DNA from: JACVRW01 sp963728155
GTDB lineage: Bacteria > Actinomycetota > Thermoleophilia > Solirubrobacterales > Thermoleophilaceae
DNA: 64,000 bases
NCBI GenBank assembly: GCA_963728155.1
Contig: CAVSJF010000007.1
Span: 620,001-684,000 of the forward strand
Reading direction: 5' to 3'
Shown here: one piece after another, positions 52,437-60,469 of the stretch
Layout: every line of letters starts with the position of its first letter
How positions within the stretch are numbered: position 1 is the first letter of the stretch
Program-made: the position numbers and the translations under genes
Notes under the pieces: model-generated
What the model saw: only the letters and a program-made list of their open reading frames with translations
Told to the model about the DNA's origin: nothing
Databases searched by the model: none

Positions 52437-52835
52437 ATGGAGCGGCTCGAGGACCAGCTGAACTGGTATGAGCAGCGGAGCCGCCACCACCAGCTCTGGT
52501 ACCAGTGCCTGAAGGTGGCCCAGATAGTGGTGGCCGCGGCTATCCCCGCGTCGGTGGCCGCGGGCGCCGGCGCAGCGGTGGCGGGAGCGCTCGGCGCGGT
52601 GATCGTGGTCCTGGAAGGCCTGCAGCAGCTCTTTCAGTTCCAGCAGAACTGGATCGGCTATCGCGGCACGGCGGAGGCCCTCAAGCACGAGAAGTTCCTC
52701 TATCTCGCTTCGGCCGGTCCCTACGCGGGGGTCGACGGGCGCGATGCCGCCCTGGCCGAGCGCGTGGAGGCACTGGTGGGTCAGGAGACGACGGCCTGGG
52801 CCGACGCCCAGAGCTCGAATGGAGGACGAGGGTGA
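52437..52835 (+). CDS. SLATT-type (DUF4231) two-transmembrane protein
   Basis: 132 residues. The amphipathic N-terminal helix LEDQLNWYEQRSRHHQLWYQ is followed by two adjacent transmembrane helices (about 26-42 and 47-63, VVAAAIPASVAAGAGAAVAG and ALGAVIVVLEGLQQLF). The family block FQQNWIGYRGTAEALKHEKFLYLASAGPYAG comes next, then a helix AERVEALVGQETTAW. This is the DUF4231/SLATT pattern, proposed to form membrane pores that kill the cell when a partner sensor fires. Overlaps the TIR-TM gene (GTGA), so the two are coupled. ATG at 52437. Confidence 0.85.
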   Translation: MERLEDQLNWYEQRSRHHQLWYQCLKVAQIVVAAAIPASVAAGAGAAVAGALGAVIVVLEGLQQLFQFQQNWIGYRGTAEALKHEKFLYLASAGPYAGVDGRDAALAERVEALVGQETTAWADAQSSNGGRG

Positions 52836-53812
52836 GCGACTCTTCCCCGCAGGCGAGCATCTTCATCAGCTACCGCCGCCGCGAAACGGCGGGGCACGCT
52901 GGCCGGCTCTACGACGGCCTGGTCGAGCACTTCGGCGCCGAGCGCGTGTTCATGGACGTGACCATGGAGCCAGGCGTCGACTTCGCGGAGACGATCCAGG
53001 CGGCCGTCGGCTCGTGCGGGGCGCTGGTGGCCCTGATCGGGGAGGAGTGGCTGACCGTGACCGACGCCGCTGGCAAGCGGCGCATCGACGATCCGGCCGA
53101 CGTCCACCGCATGGAGATCGAGGCGGCGCTCGACCGCAGTGTCCGGCTGATCCCGACCCTCGTGCAGGACGCGAAGATGCCGGCCTCGGGCGACCTGCCC
53201 GAGGCGCTCGAGCCCCTGGTTCGCCGCCAGGCGGTCGAGCTGAGCGAGGGGCGCTGGGACTACGACGTCAACCGGCTCATCGCCGTCCTGGAGAGGATCC
53301 TCGCGGAAGCCTCGGAGGCCGGCCGGCCCCCGAGCAGCCCTCTGCGGCGGCGCGTGCGGCGTGGCGCGGCGCAGGGTCGCCGGCTCGTGCAGCGCCATCG
53401 TGGCAAGGCCGGCTTCGCGGCCGGGGTGCTCGGCACCCTGGTGGTGGTGGGGGCGATTCTGGCGGCCACCGGCTATTTCGCACCGCCCCTGCTCAAGATC
53501 ACCTCATTCGAGTACACCCCGCCGAAGCCGAACGACTCGCTGGCCGAGTGCCGTGTAAGGGCCGAGTCCGACTACCGGCTCGTGAAAGCGGAGTTCGTGG
53601 TCAACGGGAACAGCAGCAACTCGCTCGACCCGCAGACGAGCCCGCCGTGGAACTGCGGCAACCAGGGCCGCAACGTGTGGGATACCTGCTTCGGCCACAG
53701 CCGCGGGTTCAAGCTCGTCGATACCAAGTCACACGAGCTGACGGCGACGGTGACCGACTCGCAGGGCAACACGGCGTCCAAGACGCGGAGCGTGGACACG
53801 AACTGTCCTTGA
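52832..53812 (+). CDS. TIR domain-transmembrane-extracytoplasmic domain protein
   Basis: 326 residues from a GTG coupled to the SLATT stop. Residues 8-150: TIR_2-type domain (IFISYRRRETAGHAGRLYDGL, VFMDVTMEPGVDFAETI, GALVALIGEEWL, DDPADVHRMEIEAALDR, VRLIPTLVQDAKMP). Residues 165-193: basic cytoplasmic stretch. Residues 194-216: transmembrane helix. Residues 220-326: small beta-rich outer domain (ITSFEYTPPKPNDSLAECRV) with four Cys (about 240, 282, 291, 325) suited to two disulfides, resembling an Ig/FnIII-like sensor. Inside-out topology follows from the basic residues before the helix. It could sense an outer signal and activate TIR NAD+ hydrolysis, with SLATT as partner; this is inference. 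Confidence 0.88.
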   Translation: MSDSSPQASIFISYRRRETAGHAGRLYDGLVEHFGAERVFMDVTMEPGVDFAETIQAAVGSCGALVALIGEEWLTVTDAAGKRRIDDPADVHRMEIEAALDRSVRLIPTLVQDAKMPASGDLPEALEPLVRRQAVELSEGRWDYDVNRLIAVLERILAEASEAGRPPSSPLRRRVRRGAAQGRRLVQRHRGKAGFAAGVLGTLVVVGAILAATGYFAPPLLKITSFEYTPPKPNDSLAECRVRAESDYRLVKAEFVVNGNSSNSLDPQTSPPWNCGNQGRNVWDTCFGHSRGFKLVDTKSHELTATVTDSQGNTASKTRSVDTNCP

Positions 53813-53835
53813 ATCGGTTGCGTCCGCAGCCGATG

Positions 53836-53849
53836 CGAACATGCGTTCG
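53836..53849 (+). promoter_or_regulatory. SOS (LexA) box at the dinB start
   Basis: CGAACATGCGTTCG matches the Gram-positive/actinobacterial LexA consensus CGAACRNRYGTTYG at every position. Its last base is the first base of the dinB GTG start, so LexA would cover the start codon itself, and no Shine-Dalgarno precedes it, which suggests a leaderless or very short-leader transcript. Confidence 0.85.
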
Positions 53850-55069
53850 TGTCAGGCCGGGCCACGATTCTTCACGCTGATCTCGACGCCTTCTACGCCT
53901 CGGTCGAGCAGCGCGATGATCCGCGGTTGCGCGGCCGCCCGGTGATCGTCGGCCCCGGGGTGGTGCTCGCCGCGAGCTACGAGGCGCGGGCGTGCGGGGT
54001 CAGGTCGGCGATGGGCGCGACCAAGGCCCGGCGGCTGTGCCCGCAGGCCGTGGTGGTCCCGGCGCGGTGGGAGGCCTATTCCGCCGCCAGCAAGGCCGTG
54101 TTCGAGGTCTTCGAGGAGACGGCCCCGGTGGTCGAGAAGCTCTCCATCGACGAGGCGTTTCTCGACGTGGCGGGCACGGAGCGCTTCCTCGGCTCACCCG
54201 AGGAGGTCGCGGGGCGGCTGCGCCGCGAGGTGCGCGATCGGGTGGGGCTGCCCATCACGGTCGGGGTGGCCCGCACCAAGCTGCTCGCCAAGGTGGCCAG
54301 CGGGGTGGCCAAGCCCGACGGCCTGCTGGTGGTTCCGCCCGAGGGCGAGCTCGAGTTTCTGCACCCGCTCGGGGTGCAGCGGCTCTGGGGAATCGGGCCC
54401 GCCACGGCGGGAAAGCTGGAGGCCCGGGGAATCACCACCGTCGGCCAGGCGGCGCGGCTCCCGGAGGCCGCGCTGATATCGATCGTCGGGCGCGCGTCGG
54501 GCCGGCGCCTGCATGCCCTGGCGCACAACCGCAATGTCCATCCCGTGCGAGTGCGAAAGGGCCGGCGCTCGTTCGGTGCGCAGTCCGCGCTGGGGCGCGC
54601 GCGGCGGTCGCCGGACGCACTCGACGCCGTGCTCGTGGGCTTGGTCGACCGCGTGACGCGGCGCATGCGTTCGTCGGGCCGGGTGGGCCGCACGGTGGTG
54701 CTGCGCCTGCGCTTCGACGACTTCTCGCGGGCCACGAGGTCGCACACGCTCGAGCAGCCCACGGCCGCGAGCGAGACCATCCTCACCACTCTGAGGGCGC
54801 TGTTTCGGGTGGTCCGGCCGCTGGTCGACCGCGAGGGACTCACGCTCCTCGGCGTGACCGTGACCAACCTCGACGGCAGCAAGGGCGCCGAACAGCTGGT
54901 GCTGCCGCTGGGTCCCCCGGGTGGGCGCGCGATCGACGGTCTGCTCGACGACGTTCGCGAGCGCTTCGGCGCCGACGCGCTGACCCGGGCCACGCTACTT
55001 CGGCGCGATCGAACCGTTCCGCCTCCCGGGACGTATGCCCTGCCGCATGCAACTCCGAGCAGGAGGTGA
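53849..55069 (+). CDS. dinB: DNA polymerase IV (Y-family, DinB)
   Basis: Translesion DNA polymerase, 406 residues. Catalytic blocks ILHADLDAFYASVEQRDDP (first metal Asp; steric-gate Phe in DAFY) and VEKLSIDEAFLDVAGTERF (second acidic pair), then VGVARTKLLAKVASGVAKPDG, the helix-hairpin-helix region VQRLWGIGPATAGKLEARGI, and the little-finger domain RSFGAQSALGRA ... LRLRFDDFSRATRSHTL. Near the C-terminus EQLVLPLG may be the beta-clamp-binding peptide. GTG start preceded by a perfect LexA box, so it is damage-inducible. Next to the conflict island but on its own promoter. Confidence 0.95.
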   Translation: MSGRATILHADLDAFYASVEQRDDPRLRGRPVIVGPGVVLAASYEARACGVRSAMGATKARRLCPQAVVVPARWEAYSAASKAVFEVFEETAPVVEKLSIDEAFLDVAGTERFLGSPEEVAGRLRREVRDRVGLPITVGVARTKLLAKVASGVAKPDGLLVVPPEGELEFLHPLGVQRLWGIGPATAGKLEARGITTVGQAARLPEAALISIVGRASGRRLHALAHNRNVHPVRVRKGRRSFGAQSALGRARRSPDALDAVLVGLVDRVTRRMRSSGRVGRTVVLRLRFDDFSRATRSHTLEQPTAASETILTTLRALFRVVRPLVDREGLTLLGVTVTNLDGSKGAEQLVLPLGPPGGRAIDGLLDDVRERFGADALTRATLLRRDRTVPPPGTYALPHATPSRR

Positions 55070-55073
55070 GGGG

Positions 55074-55631
55074 ATGAAGGGACGTTTGAGGCTTGCGGTG
55101 GCGGTGGCGGTGGTCGCTGCCCTGGCGGTGGTGGTTACCTCGGCGGTCGCGGGCGGCGGGAAGGAGATCCGTGAGCACCTGACCGGCTACCAGGAGGATC
55201 CGCTGGCCCTGTCGACGACGGGCAAGGGAACGCTTCAGGCCCGGATCGACCGGTCCGGGGGCCGCATCTTCTACCGGCTCGCCTACGAGGGCCTCGAGGG
55301 CTCGGTCACGCAGGCCCATATCCACTTCGGTGGCCGCGCACAGAGCGGCGGTATCGCGGTGTTCCTGTGCTCCAACCTGCCGAGCCCGCCCCCCGGCACC
55401 CCGCCCTGCCCGATGCCCGACGGCACCGTCTCGGGAACGCTCGAGGCAGCCGACGTGATCGGCCCGGCGGGCCAGGGAATCGATCCCGGCGAGTTCGGCG
55501 AGCTGGTCGACGCCATCCGGGCCGGCGCCACCTACGCCAACGTTCACAGCACCAAGTACCCCGGGGGCGAGATCAGGGCCCAGCTCGACCGGGGCGCACA
55601 CGGCTGGGGCGGGCACAGCGACAAGCGCTGA
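55074..55631 (+). CDS. Secreted CHRD-domain protein
   Basis: 185 residues. Signal peptide about 1-27 (LRLAVAVAVVAALAVVVTSAVA). The CHRD domain follows: TGYQEDPLALSTTGKGTLQARID, FYRLAYEGLEGSVTQAHIHFG, GGIAVFLCSN, then the conserved end ATYANVHSTKYPGGEIRAQLD. CHRD is a beta-sandwich of unknown function found in many secreted bacterial proteins and chordin. Strong AGGAGG site before the ATG at 55074. It lies just after dinB, but its own ribosome site and secretion signal argue against a shared function. Confidence 0.9.
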   Translation: MKGRLRLAVAVAVVAALAVVVTSAVAGGGKEIREHLTGYQEDPLALSTTGKGTLQARIDRSGGRIFYRLAYEGLEGSVTQAHIHFGGRAQSGGIAVFLCSNLPSPPPGTPPCPMPDGTVSGTLEAADVIGPAGQGIDPGEFGELVDAIRAGATYANVHSTKYPGGEIRAQLDRGAHGWGGHSDKR

Positions 55632-55676
55632 CGCAGCGATCGCAGGCGGGTCCGGGCGCGCCACTAGGGTCGGGCG

Positions 55677-56750
55677 GTGCCCCGCGACCCGCTCGCGATC
55701 GTTCAGCGCCGGCTTCATTCACAGCGTCTGGCCTCGGGTCATCTGAGCAGCCCGGCCGAGGCCGTGCGCTGGCTCGGCGCCCTGCAGGCGCAGGAGTACG
55801 CCGAGGCGAAATGGTCGATCGGGGAGCGGGTCCAGGGCTGCACCGACGCCGACGTGGAGGACGCCGTGGCGCGCGGCGAGATCCTGCGCACCCACATCCT
55901 GCGGCCGACCTGGCACTTCGTGACCCCAGCCGACCTGCGCTGGATGTTGCGCCTCAGCGCGCCGCGCGTGCACGCGGCCAACCGCTACATGTACCGCAAG
56001 CTGGAACTGCCCGACGCCACCATCGAGAGCGCCCACGAGATCATCGCCCGGTCGCTGGCTGATCACCGGTCGCTCACCCGCCCCGAGCTCCACGATGCGC
56101 TCGCGAATGAGGGGATCGAGGCCGACGGCCTGCGCCTGGGCTACATCCTGATGCACGCCGAGCTGGACGCTCTGATCTGCAGCGGCCCGCGCCGAGGCAG
56201 GCAGCACACCTACGCCGCTTTCGAGGACCGGGTTGGCGAGACACCCGAGCGCTCACGCGACGAGGCGCTGGCCGAGCTCACGCTGCGCTTCTTTCGCAGC
56301 CGCGGGCCGGCCACGGTCCGGGACCTCAGCGTCTGGTCGGGGCTCACGCTGACCGACGCCAGGAAGGGCCTGGGCATGGTGGAGGGCCAACTGCATACCG
56401 AGACCGACGACGACACGACCTGGATCTCCGGGGAGCCGGTCGGCGGCGCCGCGCCGCCCACCGGCGCGTTCCTGATCCCGATGTACGACGAGATCGGCAT
56501 GGGCTACCACCAGGACCTGCGCGTGGTGATGGCCGGCACGCCGCCGCGCGAAGGGATGCTGAGCCGCCCGATCGTGATCGACGGCCGGACCGTGGGCAGC
56601 TGGAAGCGGGCCATCTCGGCCCGGGCGGCGCGGATCGAGGTCACGCTGTTCGTCGATCTGACCGACGACGAGAGGAACGCGCTGGACGCCGTGGTCGAGC
56701 GATTCGGGCGTTTCATGCGGCTTCCGGCAACGCTGGAGACGGCCCACTAG
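55677..56750 (+). CDS. Winged-helix DNA-binding protein (AlkZ/YcaQ-like, HTH_42)
   Basis: 357 residues. IVQRRLHSQRLASGHLSSPAEAVRWLGALQAQEYAEAKWSIG has the family QxQ motif (QAQ, about 37-39) that in AlkZ is catalytic. LRPTWHFVTPADLRWMLRLSAPRV and GPRRGRQHTYAAFEDRV are further family blocks, with three winged-helix units expected. AlkZ proteins unhook DNA interstrand crosslinks; many actinobacterial homologues are uncharacterised, so glycosylase activity is plausible but unproven. GTG start. Close to dinB, which would fit a repair setting. Confidence 0.85.
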   Translation: MPRDPLAIVQRRLHSQRLASGHLSSPAEAVRWLGALQAQEYAEAKWSIGERVQGCTDADVEDAVARGEILRTHILRPTWHFVTPADLRWMLRLSAPRVHAANRYMYRKLELPDATIESAHEIIARSLADHRSLTRPELHDALANEGIEADGLRLGYILMHAELDALICSGPRRGRQHTYAAFEDRVGETPERSRDEALAELTLRFFRSRGPATVRDLSVWSGLTLTDARKGLGMVEGQLHTETDDDTTWISGEPVGGAAPPTGAFLIPMYDEIGMGYHQDLRVVMAGTPPREGMLSRPIVIDGRTVGSWKRAISARAARIEVTLFVDLTDDERNALDAVVERFGRFMRLPATLETAH

Positions 56751-56760
56751 ATTCCCGGCC

Positions 56761-57168
56761 ATGCTCTTCGGAAAGGAACACGTCGACCGTTACGTGGCGA
56801 CCGACGGCGAGGAGGGCCACGACTGGCAGGGAACGACGGCGCTGATCCTCTGGACCACCGGCCGGCGCTCGGGCGAGTCGAAGCCCACGCCGCTGATCTA
56901 CCAGTCCTTCGGCGACGACCTGCTCGTGGTGGCTTCCGACGGTGGCAACGACAGCCACCCCGCGTGGTACCTCAACCTCGAGCAGAACGCCGACACCGAG
57001 GTGCAGGTCAAGGCCGACCACTTCCGCACGCACGCGCGCACGGCCACGCCCGACGAGAGGCCCGAGATGTGGCGCACCATGACCGCGGTCTGGCCCCACT
57101 ACGACGACTACCAGAAGAAGACCGACCGCGAGATCCCCGTGGTCGTGCTCGAACGAACTTCCGACTGA
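56761..57168 (+). CDS. Ddn-type F420-dependent nitroreductase/quinone reductase
   Basis: 135 residues of the deazaflavin-dependent nitroreductase family: GTTALILWTTGRRSGESKPTPLIY (F420-phosphate region), DLLVVASDGGNDSHPAWYLNLEQN (the hallmark block), then VKADHFRTHARTATPDERPEMW and PHYDDYQKKTDREIPVVVLER. Reduces quinones or nitro compounds with F420H2. The ATG starts 10 bases after the previous stop. Presence implies that the organism makes F420, consistent with an actinobacterium. Confidence 0.9.
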   Translation: MLFGKEHVDRYVATDGEEGHDWQGTTALILWTTGRRSGESKPTPLIYQSFGDDLLVVASDGGNDSHPAWYLNLEQNADTEVQVKADHFRTHARTATPDERPEMWRTMTAVWPHYDDYQKKTDREIPVVVLERTSD

Positions 57169-57212
57169 CGCGCGTCCGGCGCGGACCGCGCCGCCCATAG
57201 ACTCGGCGCTCC

Positions 57213-59465
57213 ATGCGCGTCGCTCTCGTCTCGACCTATCCACCGCGCGCGTGCGGAATCGGCACCTTCTCCCGCGACCTGCGTGATTCCCTGTTGAGCG
57301 CGGACGGGGTGACCGCCGTCGACCTCGCCGCGATCGTGCGCGATCCCACTGTCGAGCAGGCCCCGGAGGTGGCGGTGGTGATCGAGCAGGATCAGCGCGG
57401 CGACTACTCGGCGGCCGCCCGGCTGCTCGACCGCCGCGGCGTCGACGTGGTGGTGGTCGAGCACGAGTACGGGATCTTCGGCGGCCCCGACGGCGAACAC
57501 GTGCTGTCGCTGGCCCGCCAGCTGCATCAGCCGATAGTGCTGACCCTGCACACCGTCCTGTCGGTGCCCTCCGTCGGCCAGGCGGAGACGCTGCGCGCCC
57601 TGTGCGACCTGTCCACGCTCGTGTGCGTGTTCACCGAGACCGCGAGGCGCATGGTCCTCGACGCCCGCCTCGTGCGGCCCGAGCGGGTTCGCGTGGTTCC
57701 GCACGGTGGGCCGACCGAGCTACTGCCCAAGGGCAACGGTCGCCGGCGCCTGCGGCTGCCGCGCCGCCACGCCGACGAGCCCGCGCGCTCCATCGACCCG
57801 GACCGGTGCGTGCTGGCCACCTTCGGGCTGATCTCCCCGGGCAAGGGCATCGAGACCGCGATCGAGGCCATGCCGGCCATCGTCGCGCGTCACCCGAAGG
57901 CGGTCTACGTCGTCGCCGGCCAGACCCACCCCGAGGTGGCCAAGCAGCACGGGGAGGAGTACCGCCTGTCGCTGGAGCGCCTGGCCCGCGACCTCGACCT
58001 GGGCGAGCACGTGATCTTCGACGATCGCTTTCTCACGGTCGAGGACCTCGCGGAGATGCTGGAGGCCACCACGATCTACCTCACCCCCTACCGCTCACGC
58101 GAGCAGATCGTGTCTGGCGCTCTCACCTTCGCCATCGTGGCGGGCCTGCCCACCGTCTCGACGCCCTACTTCTACGCCGAGGACCTGCTGGGATCGGGCG
58201 CCGGGGTGATCGTGCCCTTCGACGATCACGAGGCGCTCGCCGAGGCGGTGAACGACCTCCTCGACGACCCTGAGCGCCTCGAGGGCGTACGGCGGCGCGC
58301 GCGGGAGGTGGGCAACGAGATGTCGTGGCCCCAGGTGGGCCGGCAGACGGCCGAGGTGCTGCGCGAGGCGATCGCGCTCGGTCCGCCGGCCACCGTTCGC
58401 CGGTCTCCGCCGCCTGTGCTCCCGAGGGCGCGCACGTCCCACCTGCTGACGCTCGTGGACGACGTGGGGATCATCCAGCACGCCGACGGGATCATCCCCG
58501 CGAGGTCCTCCGGGTACTGCGTCGACGACGTCGCGCGGCTGGTCATCGTGGCGCTCGGCCTGCGCCAGACCGCGGGCACCGAGGAGCACAACCGCATGCT
58601 GGCGCTCAGCCTTGCGTTCCTGCGCCACGCGTGGGACCCCGAGCGGCAGGGCATGCACAACTTCCTGTCCTACGACCGGCGCTGGCTCGACGAGCCTCAC
58701 GACGGCGATCACCTGGGGCGGGCGGCGTGGGCGCTCGGCGAGGTGGTCGGCGCCCAGCCACCCCCGGCGCTGCTCGAGCCGAGCCGGATCCTGTTGCTCG
58801 AGATGCTGCCCGCCCTGGCCCGCCAGCGCTCGCCGCGGACCATGGCCTTCGCCATCCTCGGCCTCACCCATGCCGGGCTCGAGCACCTGGGAGAGGAGGC
58901 CACCGCGGTGGTTCGCGATCTGGCCGAGAAGCTGGCCGCACAGCAGCGCGCCAACGCCGCGCCCGACTGGATATGGGCCGAGGACCTCCTCGCCTACGAC
59001 AACGCTCGCCTTCCTCAGGCCCTGATCGCCGCGGGGTCGAGCCTCGGCGACGATCAGCTGTTGAGCGAGGGTCTGCGCTCGCTCGAGTGGTACTCGGCCG
59101 AGGTGGGCCTCGATACGCCCTTCAGTCGCCACGTCGGCCACCACAACCGTGCGCGAGGCACCGCCCACCCAGGCTCGGGCGACGAGCAGCCGCTGAACGC
59201 CGCGGCGCTGACCGAGGCTCAGGTCGAGGCGTATCTGGCCACCGGGTCCGACGCGGCGGCCTCCAGGGCCGTGCGGGCCTTCGAGTGGTTCCTCGGCCGC
59301 AACCGGCTCAACACAGCGGTCTACGACTTCGCCACCGGTGGGTGCCACGACGGGCTGGGCGAAACGACAGTGAACGTGAACGAGGGGGCCGAGGCGACAC
59401 TCGCCTATCTGCAAGCGCTGCTGGCGGTCGACGCGGCCGGGCTCAAGGCAACGCTGCCGGAATGA
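57213..59465 (+). CDS. GT4 glycosyltransferase with C-terminal alpha/alpha-toroid domain
   Basis: 750 residues. Residues 1-400: GT-B family 4 transferase (MRVALVSTYPPRACGIGTFS, VVEHEYGIFGGPDGEHV, PHGGPTEL, ATFGLISPGKGIETAI, LTPYRSREQIVSGALTFAIVAG in the donor-site region). Residues 440-750: an all-helical domain (DDVGIIQHADGIIPARSSGYCVDDVARLVI, ERQGMHNFLSYDRRWLDEPHDGDHLGRAAWALGEV, PDWIWAEDLLAYDNARLPQALI) resembling glycan-processing alpha/alpha-toroids. Such two-domain proteins often sit beside GH130 enzymes in mannoside metabolism, and here the next two genes are a GT4 and a GH130, all overlapping. Donor and acceptor are unknown. Confidence 0.88.
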   Translation: MRVALVSTYPPRACGIGTFSRDLRDSLLSADGVTAVDLAAIVRDPTVEQAPEVAVVIEQDQRGDYSAAARLLDRRGVDVVVVEHEYGIFGGPDGEHVLSLARQLHQPIVLTLHTVLSVPSVGQAETLRALCDLSTLVCVFTETARRMVLDARLVRPERVRVVPHGGPTELLPKGNGRRRLRLPRRHADEPARSIDPDRCVLATFGLISPGKGIETAIEAMPAIVARHPKAVYVVAGQTHPEVAKQHGEEYRLSLERLARDLDLGEHVIFDDRFLTVEDLAEMLEATTIYLTPYRSREQIVSGALTFAIVAGLPTVSTPYFYAEDLLGSGAGVIVPFDDHEALAEAVNDLLDDPERLEGVRRRAREVGNEMSWPQVGRQTAEVLREAIALGPPATVRRSPPPVLPRARTSHLLTLVDDVGIIQHADGIIPARSSGYCVDDVARLVIVALGLRQTAGTEEHNRMLALSLAFLRHAWDPERQGMHNFLSYDRRWLDEPHDGDHLGRAAWALGEVVGAQPPPALLEPSRILLLEMLPALARQRSPRTMAFAILGLTHAGLEHLGEEATAVVRDLAEKLAAQQRANAAPDWIWAEDLLAYDNARLPQALIAAGSSLGDDQLLSEGLRSLEWYSAEVGLDTPFSRHVGHHNRARGTAHPGSGDEQPLNAAALTEAQVEAYLATGSDAAASRAVRAFEWFLGRNRLNTAVYDFATGGCHDGLGETTVNVNEGAEATLAYLQALLAVDAAGLKATLPE

Positions 59466-60469
59466 AGATCGCGCTGCTCGGCCCAATCGCCTGGCGCACC
59501 CCGCCGAGGCACTACGGCCCGTGGGAGCTCGTGACCGGTCTGCTCGCCGACGGCCTGGCCGATCGCGGGGTCGAGGTGACCCTGTTCGCCACGCTCGACT
59601 CGGTAACTCGGGCCGCGCTCGAAGGCGTCTGCCCCCGCCCATACGAGGAGGACCCCGAGCTCGACGGGAGGGTGTGGGAGGCGCTGCACGTGTCCCACGC
59701 GCTGGCGCGCGCCGGCGACTTCGACCTGGTCCACAACCATCTCGACTGGCTGCCGCTGGCCTTCTCCGCGCTCAGCGACACGCCCATGGTCACCACGATC
59801 CATGGCTTCTCCTCGTCGCGCATCCTGCCCGCCTACCGGCGGTCGAAGAGCACCTTCGTCTCGATCTCGGATTCCGATCGCTCCGCCGAGCTGGACTACG
59901 TCGCGACCGTGTATCACGGGGTCGATCCGACGCCGCTTCCGTTCGCCGAGGCGGGCGGCGAGGACCTCGTGTGCTTCGGGCGCATCCACCCCGACAAGGG
60001 CACCGACGCGGCGATAGCGATCGCGAGGCGCGCCGGACGGCGGCTCACGCTCTGCGGTCCCGTGCAGGACGAGAGCTACTTCCGCGAGCGGGTGGAGCCG
60101 CACGTGGACGGCGACCGCGTGCGCTACCTCGGCTCGGTGGCGCCCGCTGAGCGGGCCGCGGTCCTCGGCGGCGCCGCCTGTCTCCTACACCCGATCGCCT
60201 TCGAGGAGCCGTTCGGCCTGTCGGTGGTGGAGGCCATGACCTGCGGCACCCCGGTGGTCGCCTATCCTCGCGGCTCTATGCCCGAGATCGTGGAAGAAGG
60301 CGTGACCGGAACCCTGGTGGGCGACGTGCCGGGCGCCGCGGCAGCGGTCGAGCGCGCGGCCGGCTTCGACCGCGCCACGTGTCGGGCGGCTGCGCTTCAG
60401 CGCTTCAGCGCCGAGCGCATGGTCGACTCCTACGTGCGCGTGTACGAGGGGGTCCTGGGTGGCCACTAG
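59462..60469 (+). CDS. GT4 glycosyltransferase
   Basis: 335 residues. MKIALLGPIAWRTPPRHYGPWELVTGLL is the acceptor-side loop, FDLVHNHLDWLPLAF and MVTTIHGFSS follow, and the donor domain has VCFGRIHPDKGTDAAIAIA and HPIAFEEPFGLSVVEAMTCGTPVVAY (the GT4 E-x7-E motif). Retaining transferase for NDP-sugars. The ATG overlaps the previous stop (ATGA), and its own end overlaps the GH130 start by 11 bases, so the three genes are one operon. Confidence 0.92.
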   Translation: MKIALLGPIAWRTPPRHYGPWELVTGLLADGLADRGVEVTLFATLDSVTRAALEGVCPRPYEEDPELDGRVWEALHVSHALARAGDFDLVHNHLDWLPLAFSALSDTPMVTTIHGFSSSRILPAYRRSKSTFVSISDSDRSAELDYVATVYHGVDPTPLPFAEAGGEDLVCFGRIHPDKGTDAAIAIARRAGRRLTLCGPVQDESYFRERVEPHVDGDRVRYLGSVAPAERAAVLGGAACLLHPIAFEEPFGLSVVEAMTCGTPVVAYPRGSMPEIVEEGVTGTLVGDVPGAAAAVERAAGFDRATCRAAALQRFSAERMVDSYVRVYEGVLGGH

